DNA from: Paragonimus westermani
Lineage: Eukaryota; Platyhelminthes; Trematoda; Plagiorchiida; Troglotrematidae
Assembly (NCBI GenBank): GCA_008508345.1
Contig: QNGE01003676.1
Coordinates: forward strand, 1 to 64,000
Length of the DNA: 64,000 nucleotides
Direction of reading: 5' to 3'
The notes beneath the pieces are model-generated. The model was not told the origin of the DNA, made no database searches, and was given only the letters and a program-made list of their open reading frames with translations. Positions 30,700 to 45,600 of the stretch are shown in pieces (positions within the stretch are counted from its first letter, which is position 1; every line of letters starts with the position of its first letter). The position numbers and the translations under genes are program-made.

Positions 30700-33600
30700 C
30701 TGAGACGATTGAAAAATGATAAAAAGTGAGCATCAAAAGCAACCAAGGCAATAACAACTATCATATCGTCCCAGCCCAAGTGGTGTTCACAGAATCCGCG
30801 GTTTGGTGCGTAGCCGCTTCGGATCGAAGGTGGTCCCCATTCGTATCCCGTTCAAACCATCACTACTTGGAGAACATGAAGGGACGAAACCGGCCGCAGT
30901 GGAGTGATATGTAGGAAATGGATGTTTACATCGCAGCAACTTCAAGGCCTTGTGGCCAAAACGGGTGCAAACTGGTAAGCGTGAACATGTGTGTGCATGT
31001 AGACTTAAGAGGTGTGAAGAAGTCGAGGATTGGCAGCCCACCTGCGAGTCGATTTCGCCGTCATGTCTTTGATTCAGTGGAGTGTGCCACACAAGATCCA
31101 AGGTGAGATTATAAGTCCACTTTGCTGAGTGTGACACAACCGCCGGGAATAACTCGCGAATGAATTACGAGCTCCAAACTTCAGCATCAGGTGCTTAGAT
31201 GGTGGGACGTGTGGTTCAGGCGTACATATCATAAACAACGATAATCATTAAACCAGTCGTTTCTGGTTAATTCTGCTCTACTTATAAAAATTAAGTATCT
31301 ACTATAATGGCTTCATCAGACGTGATACCGATATGATCGGTACTGCAGTGAACAAGATTCATTCCTAAGGAAAGCTTGCTGGCTCGGATCTCATTCGGAC
31401 TCCCTTTAAGTGGATTCAAACACGGACAATCTGGATGCTGTAATGTCTTAGCTTGAGAGTAGGAGACCTGTTTAGCTTCGACTCTTTGTAAAGTAGTCAG
31501 TGTAAACTAGTCAATAAGTCGATTTGACTAATGGGATGTGTCCAAGCCTCGAAAATGCCTCAGCTGTGGAGCGGTTCCCAGGTGAGCTACGTCTCACTCT
31601 TAATCAACATGCGAGTTGCGAGATGTTTATGATATCATGGAATAGCAACTATGAAATGTAGCCAGATTTCGAAGCATTGTAGTTAAACCGCCGTTACAAC
31701 GAATTCTTCTCTAACACAGAAATGGCATTAAAGACCGAACAACACAGAATGCTGTCTGAAACTAAATGAGTTCATCATTGCGACAATGATTGACAGCCAG
31801 CGTCACCGGATCGCGCGTTTCTCGTTGACATGTGACCTGAATGGGCAAATCAGTTGGAGTCACTTACTGGTTATCTGGCGTAAACACAACCGGTTCGTCA
31901 GTAAACGTCGGATCAAAGTGTGCAAGATCATAGTCGTTCGCGTAGGCTGGACGATAGGGTGGAGCGACTTGTTTCTGTTCCAGTGCAACCCAGTCAATCG
32001 GTCGGAAGAATGGGTGGTTCATTATGTCAGCAAAATTGGAGTCCGGTAAGCACCCCAGACGCTCAGTTGGATTCTGTAAGGAGGGTTACGTCCAAAGTAG
32101 AAGAGGCGAATGATGATGAAAACAACCCATCATTCTCATCCATGGGAGCGATGAACTGGTGGCTGATGCCGATAACTAACCTCCATACAACTATGAGACT
32201 TTGATAAACAAGTCCTAGCTAAGAAGATAGAGAGGGAAGCAGAATGAACAGTAATACATTAAATGGTCAGCAACTACGAATGGACGTAACACCCTTCCAT
32301 TACGCCTTCACTGTTCCGTTCCACGTATAATCAGTATGCCGATCTAACTTTTCAGTATCATTAGTCAAGTATTTAACCTGTAATGTGTGAAGAACATCAT
32401 TAAGAAATGGATCAAATCATGCAGCACAAGCAACACCATGTACCTGCGACTAAATAGAATCAATTAACAAAGTATAATTCAGCTAAAGCATTTTGTTAAC
32501 TAGCTGTTTTCAGCGTAGCAACGTGATACTGCCATGGTTGAAACAAAAGATTAGAAACTCAAACACGTTAACAGAGAGCACGAGGCATTCCACATAGGGG
32601 ACGTACTTTGGTGAGAAATGCGCGCAGTATGTTCGTTGCGCGCACCGATATCGATCGCGGAAAACGGATAGGCCGTGTGAGAACGACTGTCAGTGTGAAA
32701 AAAAGATGAACATGCCGTTAGGTAGGGAAGATGAACTTGTCATTGCTGTATAGTAGTCAGATGATAGACAGGGCGTTAACTGAAGATCGTGAAGCGAAAA
32801 CGATTAAATTGGAAACAGTTTGTTCCCTTTATGAACTTGAATAAAACAACGAGAAGATGCAAATCATATGATATTCTCCGGAGTAACATTTCGTACATTC
32901 TGATCACACATGGACATGTAACTAATTTTAAACGAGTCAAAATTCCACAGAGCGGAAGTCATGGCTTAAGGGATTAAACAAACAGACACCAAAAATGAAA
33001 ATCACAATTGTGGGACTGCTGACTACCAGGGTAGCCGCAGTGTCAACACAAATTGTTTTTGAACACACAGGGGGGGACTGACGTTTAATGGCCAAAGCCT
33101 CAGCAAACTGGAGTATGCGTTTCCGGTTGCTCCGAAAGATCACCGAGAACGCGTCAGAAAACGATTAACAAAATACAGAATGCGTACGAGGAGACAAAAC
33201 GTGACAAGAAAACTGTTTTCCATACTTCTCCCAGTTTAAGATCTTCCAGATAACTGAGTTCAGGCGAACTAACTTGGTTTACTCGCCGCAACTGATGGGA
33301 CTGTGTCCTTTCACTCTGTAAGAGCACGGCGGTTTTCAGTCTACTCGTATGCGTATTAGCCGTGAGACCTCGTTCGCCGGTGAAACCCAACCAACCCACA
33401 CTTTGGACATCCTGAACTAACACCGAAATACCTCACACTGGAGAAGGTGTAGAATGTTGCACTGCACGTTTGTCTACGTTTCAGACTCAGCGTAGAAAAA
33501 TTCAAAAAGAAACGCAACCGACAGTCACGACATTAAAAAACAGCTCTCGACCACATGCATAAGTGTCTTTAGACAGCTGTACGGTACTATTTGTGCCCGT

Positions 33601-36600
33601 CAGAAAACCGGGCATAATCGATAGGCTAAGGTTAACACCAGGCCCTTTATGCTCCCATGTTAGTTCACTATACAATGTCATTGCTCATGCGAATGAGGGA
33701 TGTTCCAGTCAACGTTCACGGACCGGTACCGTAAAGCAGCACAATGCGCACGACCGAGTTATACACCTTGCCCTTCGGCGAAAATAATGTCACATGTGCC
33801 TCGGATTAGGAAAGGCCAAGTGGGGTCTAATGATGCGTAAACAGACACCTTTAGCACCAGAACCGCTTGTGAATCAAACCCCATGATAAACAAAACCCCT
33901 GAATATAGTTAGACTGACACTACCCAGGGTGAACGCATACGTAGGCTATCACGAGTGAGAGTTGGGATCCGCACAGGCTGTCGTGGATTAGATTTTTGAG
34001 CAGAAAAACAAAAGAGGGCTGCCAGGCTCCACTGGAAAAGACAAGACGCAGCAGTGGTGCATCATACCTCAGCTTTGCCTGAGGTTTGGCTGTATAACAG
34101 ATATGCCTCTCAGGTAACCAACTGCTTAACCAGGTAATCTTGATATCCAAAAATACAACCACCTGCGGTAGTTGTGGGCATTGTTCAGCGGTTTGCGGAA
34201 AGCAAAGAATCGACCATCAGGGCCCGCACGAAATCTAGATTGCTCCATGCAACGCCGCTGTTACTGATTTTCTATTAATTCAAGAGCATGGCACAACTGA
34301 GATTACACGGATTCACTGGTTGCTGATGTAAACACTGCTAGGACATTTCTCAAAAGTAGAGGTACACATGTTTGATACACTAGTCAGTTACAAATAACTC
34401 CTGTTGCAGGTGGGTGGAAATATATTTCCCTACAAGAGGCAGCATTCACAGTGTTCCATATTCCGAGTTACAGAGGGAACAATGTTCTGAGTGCACCTCC
34501 ATCCTTCGAAAGAACAGGACGAATTATGTCTGAGTCGAGGGCCTTACGGCACTTGGGAACTAAAGACGAGCTGACCTTTCAATTAGTATATAACATTACA
34601 TGTTGTCATTATATTCATCGGGTCACGTGAAAACTTTCAAGCATTTGTAGTAAACGTCAAACACAACAAATTCGATAGCTGATAGACAATTCACACGTGC
34701 GCAAACAGACCTTCGCTGTGAGCCCTACAACATACGTAATCTCTGATTTGCATTTACGAAGGGGCTTGTGATATGCCTCTGTGACCATAACCTCATCTCA
34801 ATTGCCGCATCCCGTGTTACACGGTGCCTACATGTCGCTCGGAGTCATGCTCGCTGGTCCCGTCTGCACAAGTGTGTAAACACAGTTACCCGTTTTTCAC
34901 ATCCAATTACACGCGCCCTGCCGATTGGAATGCTTCAAACGCACATAACGATGTGATTGGAGCACGCACACGCATGAAGAGTTTGAAGCCGAGTCAACAC
35001 AACGCAGGGGAATGACATCGTGCCACTGAAGAAAGTTTGTGCGCCAGTCCTGACAATAAAGCTCCGAAGTGCTGACTTGCTGTTAGGAAAAGCACCTTTT
35101 CCCAAGAATTTGTACTAATTGCCAAGAGAAACGGATTCCCCAGATTTGGGAATCTGAATGCCCGCCAACATTGTCGAAAATTCGAGCTCCGCGTTTGCTT
35201 CTGATTGGCCCACTGAGTGGCCTAGGCCCAATAAACATAACCGCTGGCTGAGCAGCAAATGAAGCTCGCTTAAAGGCCACCTATTTCTTTTAGTTTTAAG
35301 GGGTTCTAAATTGCGAGAGCTGGGTCCCGATACTTACGTTGTGATTTTCATGTCGTTTTGCGATATCGTTGCGTTCCGTTCGTGATCGAGACACTGCTCT
35401 TTGTGTTCTTTCTTGCCCCCCTCTTTCAGAGGGTCGTGATACTTGTCCAGCGTTGGACTAACATTACCTGTCAGTCGGTACTAAAGGTGTCACGTACGAG
35501 TTTCACCATACTCTCCTGAGCCAACAGCTCTGAAGCAACTACACTTGACCAAAGTGACTGATTATCCTGTGCTTCAAGGTGAAAAGTACATACGAAGTCA
35601 GTTTGCCTCCATCGACGAACTGTGGGTTCGCAGCGGCTCCATGGCCATTACCGAACAGCAATCGCATGACCACAGTTCGGATTCCAACTGTTGTATAAGC
35701 CTGAACAATATGATAGCATCTGGCATCAACCACAAATAGCCTGCAGTTTAAAAGTTAGAGAGTACTTTTTGTAAGCCCACCGTTTAGGACGTGGTGCATT
35801 TCATATGGAACACTTCATGTAGCCACGATGGTCATAAATTAACCAGATGCACCTCCTTGTTTCTGTCATGAAGAAGATCGACGACTGGTGAATAAGTGGC
35901 TGGCGATCGTGTTTCCTATGAGGTCACGTCTACCGGATGATACTGAGGAATACTGCGTCACCAGAGGAATAAATTACGCTCTGCAAAGAGATCGTACTGT
36001 ACGAATGTTGTACCAGCATTTTCCCCCTGTGAACGACGATTAACGACCGTGCGAAAGAGAGTAAACCGACCTGTTGTAGATAGCCACTCGATTAGTTGAA
36101 AGATGCGGACTGTTGCTGCCGCTGACTGCACACTACTCGTGAGTGGCCAAAGGTTATTCAAGTAAAGTTCGCATTTGGTCACACTTGAAGAGAGTACGGA
36201 ATTCTTCTCATCCTTATGGACAAACCTGAATCGCTGTGACCGCAAAAATCCTTGTTTTCCAAGCCGTCGCGTTTCGAAATAGGAGGCCAAGAACAAAGGG
36301 TAAACTAGAATACCAAATATAGACATTTTCAACAAACGCAGCTCCACGATTCTTACTGATACTGGGTCACACACCCATGAACAACAGTGGCTCGAAACAA
36401 TGGCCACCTTCTCCGGTTTAATGTACAGTCGTAACTTGCAAACAGCTGACTAGTATGAAATTTGGAGTTTACGTTCCGCTCAACACAAAGATGAAAAGTG
36501 CTGGCTGACGTCAATGGACACAGAAGATAGGTATGTGTTCAACAGGCCTCAAGTGCAGTATTGGTCACAAGTGAGCCGTGTCCAAACTCCGGGAGCGAAA

Positions 36601-39600
36601 TAAACGTGTACGGATGTAAGATATCTGCACCAAATTTAGTACGAATAAAGTCGAACGGTTTGGGCATCGTGTTTAACATGCTACTGATAAACAGATTAAA
36701 ATAACAGAACGTTAGGAGTAAGTTGTAATACAGCTTATTCCTAACGTTGTGTTATCCTCAGTCTGTTTATCAAACGTGTAGAGTTCTGTGGATACAAACG
36801 GCATGATAAGACTCAAGTTGGCATTGGCGCGTAAACACTCAAACAAGCAAAACAGATATAGTGCATCAGTCTTCTTGCACCCTTCCACTTGCCACAAGAG
36901 TATGCGGTGAAACATTAGACAACGAGGGTATCGGCTTATTTTAATCTGTAATCACGGTTGCGGGTATTTTGAGATAACCAGGTAGTCATTGTCCGTTCAC
37001 GAACGGTCAAACACTGTACGCACAACCGAAAACAACGGAACTGTACAGTCGAAAAACCACTCGATAAGGGGAACAGCCAACAGTGTACCTGAAGCACGAG
37101 AGATTGCATAGTCCACTGGTACGTGCAGGTATGATGCCATGAACTTTGACTATGTCGTGTACGAGATTGTTGGACACGACAGTTTCGATATACACATTTG
37201 GTAAGAAACGTTTCCTTAGTGGGAAGTAAGATTTTGAAAACATGCAACTCCGCGATTCGTGGATATGGGTAACGTTCCTACAGTCAGGAAACAAAAACAC
37301 AGCGTTCGTCAGTCACTCTCCTCGTCGCAGTCAACCAACTGTGACTCGGATCAGTATGCCACACAAACAAATGACTACACGGAGAAAGCTGTGAGCTGAT
37401 TAGCAGAGAAAACAGTCAGTCAGAGATTACTAAAATAGACCGATTAAGTCATCGTTCGAACATAGGATTATCAGCCTGGAAGCAGACGACGATGGAACGA
37501 CTACCGGAGACGATTGGATACGGTGCCGTCGTAGATGATCCTAAGAATATCAGTGCTACAAAGACAGTAGCACCATTGCAGTTACGATTGGGATATGTGA
37601 TCGGATCTTGATCAACAGCTAACGGTGTCTTGCTTATAAGCGTAAGGTTGATAGGCCAGTTACCGCTGTACAATTCGCAACACCTTGGTGTTCATATACA
37701 CTGAAGAACCATAAGTAATCCTCGTCAAAAATAACACATTTAATGGTTGCTCCCAATGTTTTAACTGCTTCTCAGCCACTGAAAAGCAATCCTATTTTCG
37801 AGCGCCGTATAAGGGTACGACGGTGTTTACATTGACCAAAGAATTTTCGGAGTTGTGAAAAGTGGAGGATAACGATCACAAGGCAAAAAAGTTGATACAC
37901 AAACAAAGCACCATTGGTGTTGACTATAAAACTCAATTCGCAACTCCTTCGACGTGTGCATAACCTGATAGTCTACGTGTAGCTAACAGATTACCTGACA
38001 GAATACTTGTAAACAAAATTATTGATTTCTTGAAGCGTTTAAACGAAACACAACTACAGTTCAAGCTTTCAAAATCGATTAATTCACACACATTTTCAGT
38101 CTTGTTAAGTGGTCGATCTTAGGATTGTTTCGATTACAAACGAGACGTCTGAGGTGGACGAGATTCCAACGTACACAGTCGTAGAATAACACGACTTTTG
38201 TGTGACTCGTTCGCGTCCTGTGGGTTTGGAAAGGAACTCTCAAATTTAGGTTGCCATTTTGCATTAGCCACCCGAGCTTAAATGGACCAATGCGTATGTA
38301 ATGTTTCACCATAAGCGACGATTATGGGAGCACGGTGGCCTAATGACGAAGCACTTAGCTCGTAACACGAAGGCTGCATCGTTCGTTCCAGATGGGTGTA
38401 TAATCAACTGGCGAATGCAGTGACCACGTAAAGTACCAAACAACGCAGCCGGCGAATTGTAAACTAACAACATGGAAAAATAAATATGGTTGGCTGCCAT
38501 TATTTCAGGGGGTACGCCAAAGTCCACTTTAAAGCACTGGACACTGTGGAATTCCTAAGCTCAGGAGTACAGTGCCAACCCGAATTAAACTGTACACTTC
38601 CTCAGTCACATTCGTGAGTTAATTGACAAGCTGTATGTGTTATAAGCAGAGTTTCCCAGAAAACAAGTTTGAGGGTGATACTTTTACGCTCTCGCAGTAA
38701 ACGTGGTAGTGAAGTACTGTACAATCCAAATAAAAACAGGTACTACAGTCAATTTGAATTCAGATCAAACTTCAGAAATTTCAAACGTACATTTTCATCA
38801 ATCACTAAATTGGTTTAAAAAAGAATGTTGATCCGCATGGAAAGTCAGGAATTTCACCGAATATGCTACGAATGTAATCCACACTTCCAAATCAAACGTC
38901 ACATTCTCGAACCACTCCTTTGTGATTCGTTCGATTCTCGACAGGACTCATCAGATAAAGGTAGTCTGAATGTTGCACATAAGCAGCCAAAGGCAAACCG
39001 CGTACCTGCAGACTAACCAGATGCAGTGAATCACAAATCGATGATTTCCATCGCATCACCATAAACCGGACAGGTGAGCCAGACTTTTAAAAAGTTATGC
39101 CGGTAGCTTAAAACTCCTTTCATTTGAGTCCAAATTGAGGCAGTATTTATTAAATGAGTTCTCAATCTGAGACGGAGCGCATGGAGCACACAGCCCTGAG
39201 CTTTGTGGATACTAGACTGAGATATGCAAGCAGTGCATCAAAAGGTACTGTCCTACGGACAGTAACACATATCAACCATAAACAATATCCAATTCCGTTT
39301 CGCCTTCCTTTCCCGTTTTCTCTGTCCCACAACTGCTAGAGTAGGTGGTAGGCAGTGGCATTTGGAGTGTTTCCAATCTTTGATGAATGGGTAAGCAAGA
39401 AGCTTTGATAAACATTGTAACAAGTTTGGAGACTGAAATGTGAATTAGCATCACTAGTTCGCTCAGATGCTTAACCGCCGTAAAATCATGAAGGAGAAAT
39501 CAAGTCCTACTAACAAGCAAAAGAAAGGGAAGAAACGTAACTAATAACTGCGTGCTGCTTACTTTAGTCGTTAATCTAGAATTCCAAAACCACCATCCGC

Positions 39601-42600
39601 ATCGATTCGAGTGCAGCTGGAGTTCGAAGATAGAAACGAACATCAAAGCAGAGCAGTTTGTTCAACGACATCCCAGTAAATAATACTGTGCCCTACATCT
39701 ACTACTGCATTACCCTCGGTCATAAAAAAAAGTACCACGTATACTGCAAGCAGGAATCAGTACGCATTCGCGGCCGTGCGGGCGGCCTAAGTAAGTGCAC
39801 AATGTGTCCATCAAGTTATTCTGTAAAAATAATATCCTGACGGAAAACTAGTGAAACATTAGAAAAATACTGTGCGACGGCCAACTACAGGTTCAGTTTT
39901 GCGCTCATTCCCAAAGGTCAACATGCCCAGTTCTGACCATGTAGGACCGTTCATGTTGACCGCACGAATAGATGAGCATCTGAACAGGTCCGTGTAATTT
40001 ACACGTCCCGACTTGATATAGCAGTAATTAGGTTAGGCAATAGTACTGCATTAGCATAACTGCTGGATGTGAATCATTCAGTTAAGCGGAACTGCAGTAA
40101 AGAAGTTGTGAGGAAAGTTCACCAAATAGCATTGGCGAAAAAACTGTTCGACTTCAATCAGATGAGGGAACCTAAGAAAGACTGGGAGGAATCGTAAGGC
40201 AATGAAAACTTGCTACAAGGAAGTAAGTCAGGAATGAACTGCACAGTTGTGATATGAAAGGACTTTATTATCCACGAATCTTTTCAACAAATAACGCTTG
40301 ACTGAGCATAGGACCCAAACGTTCTAAACAACCTTCCGTCAGAAACAGTGGACGAGTATTTGTTGGTCAAATTTGCACTCTTCGCCAGACTCAGGAGCAT
40401 AGTCACACGCTCCGACGGTCAACAACTTTCGTATTCCCGACTCCGAAGGTGCGTCCGATTCACTCCATCGATGTACACTTCCACAGTCGCTCAAACACAA
40501 GTTTGTGCGGAACAAGCATGTAAAGATACTATCTGCGTTTTATGCACATATTCAACACAGTCTAGGGTCTACAGTGGCAGTCTTAACACCAAGGGCGGCG
40601 TACGTCAGCATTCTCGATCAATTTCGTCGCATATGAACTAACGAGGCATTCACAAAATGCTGGCATAAATATCCTACATAGTGAAAGACTGGCCAATCTT
40701 GACTATGCTTACGACAACGTGCAGTTTGGTAGGATACAGGCGGCACTGAAAATGCCTGATAGTATTTCGCGCTCTACCAAATACTTCGAGATGCGCAAAG
40801 TGGTTCTGCAAGACTGCTATGATTACGTAGATTTCATATTGCGTAATGAAGTTTGGAAGGCTGTTGTTGGCCGATTTGTGCACTTACGAGATTGCATCAG
40901 TGGCAGCGGGATACTAGGGATGAAATAGAACTATGTATTCCAAGATTGTGGCAGAAACTGTCAATCTGGGGGTACCTTTGGCAGCACAGATATCTCTTCG
41001 AAGCGTAGAAACCACGTGTATGGGGCGACCGTTAGAGTTTATGTTAGTTTAAGGCTGTGAATCCGCGCCGATCAGGGCAGAAAACAGGAACCGTCCTCAT
41101 CTATGTCTGCGTCTGATAGTTTACATCCGGCAACGAAGTTAGGAGGCCGATGTTCAATTGTGTCAAGCGAGATCCGTCGTTCAACCTTTACGTTTGCATA
41201 GAATTAGATGGTTAGGTCATGAACTAAAAATACCAGCCAGCCGTCTATCACGTCCAGTACTCCTTGCTGATGCTGCAACCGACTGATGCACGGTGCGAGG
41301 TGGACAAGTGACGCCTTGGTGTAAGGTACTGAAGTCGTTCACTTACCTAGCTGAGAACCTCACGTTTAGAAATTCGGTGGCTGAATACTTTAGTTTGGAC
41401 GACGGCTAACCTGGCTCAGTGGCATGCGTGTTGTTGTTGTTGTTGTTCGGCCGAAATGTCTGTGACATAAATACACTCAATGATACGGGACAGTGAAAGT
41501 CGCGAAGAAGCTGTTGCCGTCCTACTTTCACTCGTAGCTCAGTTGTTCGTTCGAAATGTGTTTGAATGTTTGGTGCCCTTCTTCCTTTTCTTTCACTCTT
41601 CTTTCTTATCCACCAGGCCTGCTGTTTTCCTGGTGTTTGTACGGCAGTTAGGCGTCAGTTAGGACCACTGTTGTATCGCTATTTTCAGTGAATTTGATGA
41701 GGATGGTGATATCTGCTAACAGTTATTTTGGCTTTCAAGAAGAAGATCCGAAAATTATATCAAAACCACCTTGACTGCATCGTATCCAGGTTTCTCACCG
41801 CTACAAGCCTACTTGTGAGAAGCATCAAAAATTACCACCCGGTAGGGGTAGAATACCGATCACATTTTTACCTAGCGACACGTGCTGGAGTTCCATAACA
41901 AGTCAACGATATTGGATGCTTTTATACCTGAAGACTGCGTTCGATTGGCTTCCTCGAAGAGTTCATTAAAGCTGTTGCCGTAGAAGTTCCACCGCAAAGC
42001 CTGGCACTTGCAACCACACTCCCCTTATCCCAAACAGTCCATTATGTAATGCGGATCGCTTCGTTAAATTGGGTAGCATATCCCCGTCAACTTGCAGTAA
42101 TATTATTGAACGGAGATCGACGAGAACCACGAAATCTGGTGTAGTGAGGAGGACTGAAATTTTTTAACTATGTACATGCGAACATTGAAGGAAACAATTT
42201 GTGCAGACACAGGTGTGCGGCGCCTGTGTCATTTACTTCGCTCGAAAACCTAGTCAGTTCCTGATGACGATACTAACAGATTTGATATGGCCGACCACAG
42301 TCGATTTCGTCAATTAACCCTCTCAAGCGGGATACTGGCGTAGACAACGCGGTTATCCATCATGATATAAGAATTGATTGATAATACAAAAGCGCCACCC
42401 GCAACAATTTAGTGGCGTACTTCATTTGCAGCTGGTTGTTCACGACGCTCAGTATCATCTACTGCGATCGCCAAGGGTAATGAGGTAACGAAGTATGGGG
42501 ACCAGCAAAATAACACGGATGTTGCCTACTAGGTTAGGACTTCGTGACTATTTAAATTGATGACTGAAAAACTCACCAGACACTGCAGCGCGGTGCATTC

Positions 42601-45600
42601 AACAGTGGCTGCATCCACGTTATCATTAGATTTTGTAACTTATTCTGTCCACCTACGATTAGTCTTTCATAGCAGAACTTCTTTTGAGATATTTCTCTTC
42701 ACCGAAGATGTGAAAGGCAGCTGAAGTCGCAATACCGCTTGCATTCAGTAGTTACTTGTATGCACACAATCTTGAAAGCTATGAAAAATTTCGTGCGCAG
42801 AACAGCTAACGTCGCATCAGGACGAAAGTTGCGTTGCCAACGAGATCAACATGCAAACTGGGAGAGGTCATATTACACTTTTCCGTGTAATCCTTGAAAT
42901 GGTAATGCTTAAACTATGTCCACTTTCAAGGACTGCACAATGTACATTCCGAAAATGTCACACTCTCTACGAACCCCGGTATTTGGTTCCAACTAATTAC
43001 TATAGCCATCTGTCCGTCGACCGCAAATCACTGGGACTAGCAATAGGGCAACCTGAAACTAACGAAACGCAGCACACGGAATGCATAACCGAAACCAGCG
43101 TCAACCGGTGTGGATGCAACTCTCACTAACCTTGAAATAAGTAATCCTCCGTGTTGTGGTCGGGATTGGCCGACTGGCCAATACCTTCCCACGGCGATCG
43201 ACCAGCCAGCATTTCAAACATGAGAACTCCGAGAGCCCACCAATCCACACTGAAATCTGAATAAAGAATGTGGAAGAGAGTGAGGAAAGTGTGTAAAATT
43301 TAGTCAACCAGAGTAGAACTAGTGTACGAACAGGCAGTATTGCGGTGTAACATAAGCAAGATCCGTACGAGCTCAGTAAACAACTTACAAGAAATCTTTG
43401 TATAAATCGCACTTTCATTAAATAATTGGAGTGGGCTGATGCGGTTACCAGTTCAACTGAGTACATCTTCAAGGTGCTACTTCTAAAAATAAACCCTCAC
43501 TACCCGTTTGTGTATATCTCAGTCTTAAGAATGTATACAGTACAGCGCCACTATAACGAAGAAAAACGTTCGAATCTTAAGAATCCTTCTTGGCATGCTG
43601 GCGATTGAAAACTCCCTTACAACTAAGGAACCGTCACAATGGACAAATTGGCTATCTACAAATTGGTGTTCGTCATAGTGGAGTTTACACGATGAACCAC
43701 AGCTTAATCAATCTCCTGTCACCAACAGGTGTGATAACGGATATGGGTACATGGCTAGTGTTCGTAGCCATGAGCCGTGCCAGATATGTTAAACCAAGCT
43801 CCACGTTTATATCACTAGCTCAATCGTACAACGAACACCTCGTTATCGGAACCGAACAGGCGAGCGAGAAGACAGAAAATGGTCTACATGATAGGCAGTA
43901 CACATAGAATCTGCCTGTTATGTTCGACTAAACGAAGACGAGTGAGGGTTACGCAGAGTTACGCAAAAAATGACATTAATTGCGACCATCGTTCGGCGCA
44001 ATCGCTGAATAAACAAGGTTGTGGAGTGTAATATGTCCAAAAGACCACATGCTGTATCAAGAAGGAAAAACGTTTTGTGATTCCGCATGCCGCTGTGAAC
44101 CGCATCAAAAAAGAACATTAAACGGCCTTGTGGGCCATAGTGACCAAAAATAGACAATCGTCGACTGGAGAGATCAAGCATTAGAACAATATGAAAACCC
44201 AGCATGAAAGATGGCGTGGTGAGCCCATCCTTTCTCGAAGATAACTACGATACAACGTCGCCACGGACACTTCACATTAAAAAAAATAACATTCCAGCTG
44301 TCTAAATCAGAACCGTAACGTTTTTAGTTGCATACTTTCCGAAATTTTCCGACCTTCTGGAGAGAGTCATATATGAAAAGAAATAAAGTGATAGACGCTT
44401 GCCAACCCTTAGGGATAGAAACCGCACGTCACAATAGTTTGCATCAAACGGCAAATATAGTGCCATTGTTTTGGTCTCCAACGGACGTCTAGGCCATAGG
44501 TTTGGGAGCCATAACGAACGTAAGTCATTATGAAGGTCAGCGGCTTTGAGGAAATCCTAAGGAGGAAAAGTTGACGCATGCGGAGAATTAGGCAGTTCTG
44601 TTGTGACCGGCCTCAGATATCCTTCACAAGACGCCCTGAATACTTTCACGGTTAACAAAAAAAGTCGAAGGACAACGACAGAAAACTATGCCTCGGAATA
44701 CTCGGGAATGTGTTGGTAGCAATCGAAGGAGAAGGATTTCAACGCAGCGCGGCATAAATTTGTGGCAGGTGGTGTACGATTAGGTCTTGAAAGCCTTCGT
44801 ATAACAGCGATAAAGTGAGACGTGATGACAAGATAGGATAACTTAAGTGTGTCCAACCAAGCGTGACCACGCGACAAAACGTGTAGGCCTCAAAGCGGTA
44901 AGAAGTATTAGACGATCGCGAACGAAGTATAATCGGAGCGTTCGCTTGGCAGGCGAGCCGCGCAAAGCGACGTGAACGACGCGAGCCCGCCATCAATGTA
45001 CACAGGCCGATCACATGATAGGAGATGGACTACAACTTCAAATGGAGTCAGACAGCCAATCATCGGAGTACCAGCCCGATAAAATAAGGGTTTGCCGGCC
45101 GAAACAAATGTAACCCAAACAAGACCAACCACTTGAAAAATCGTGAACGAAAAAACTTCCTTCGTGAAAAAATTTCCACTCATGAAACTACTCAGCAATT
45201 GATATGAAGTTGTTCCTAAGCATTTGATATATACGACAAGTACAACCACGAGTCAATGGTAATTGCACTTATAAGTTGCTTCCAGGCTGTTTAACAGAGA
45301 AAGAAACTGTCTTCGTATAGACAAAAATAGATTTAACTGCGCGAGAAAAAACAAGAATTTAGACTGCGATAATACTGAAAATAACGCACAACCGCGCACC
45401 TCATTGCTCAACCGGACTAATGAATCCTGTGGCTTAAATTTATGGGACCGTCTATCGGAGTTAACAGGACAGTTACTGCGACCCCACTCGAGGGGATCGA
45501 AGAATTAGTTTCGAGCGAACGTGGCTGAGCGTTTGCATATGTTTATCCTATCGTGATTAATGTAAGTTCGATGATATGTCGGCCAACACGACTACCCCAT

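Larger units (their letters stand above)
32074..43130 (-). other. aPKC: aPKC intron region (11 kb) with one unlocated exon
   Basis: Frame and homology require an exon of about 83 nt here (2 nt + 27 codons) encoding the VILEKPIRIPRSLS-like segment. Reading the minus strand for that segment and for matching splice sites, I did not find it. Other contents are a palindrome at 36686-36771, a tRNA-like piece near 38325, and a LINE 3' fragment with a GTT repeat at 41190-41447. Longer open frames (for example 35958-36407 minus, 149 codons) show no domain text. Confidence 0.6.

Noticed and set aside
31786..32049. Plus-strand 87-codon open frame
   Set aside because: Antisense shadow of the aPKC tail exon.
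33200..33260. Possible missing aPKC exon (a frame reading VIWK after an AG)
   Set aside because: Only the first residues resemble VILE; nothing afterwards matches the C-lobe and no donor in the right phase was seen.
35958..36407. 149-codon minus frame inside an aPKC intron
   Set aside because: No domain text; no kinase similarity and no fitting splice phase. Treated as chance.
43101..43472. 123-codon minus frame over the helix-F exon
   Set aside because: Wrong frame. The real exon is 43131-43256 read one frame over, giving FSVDWWALG.
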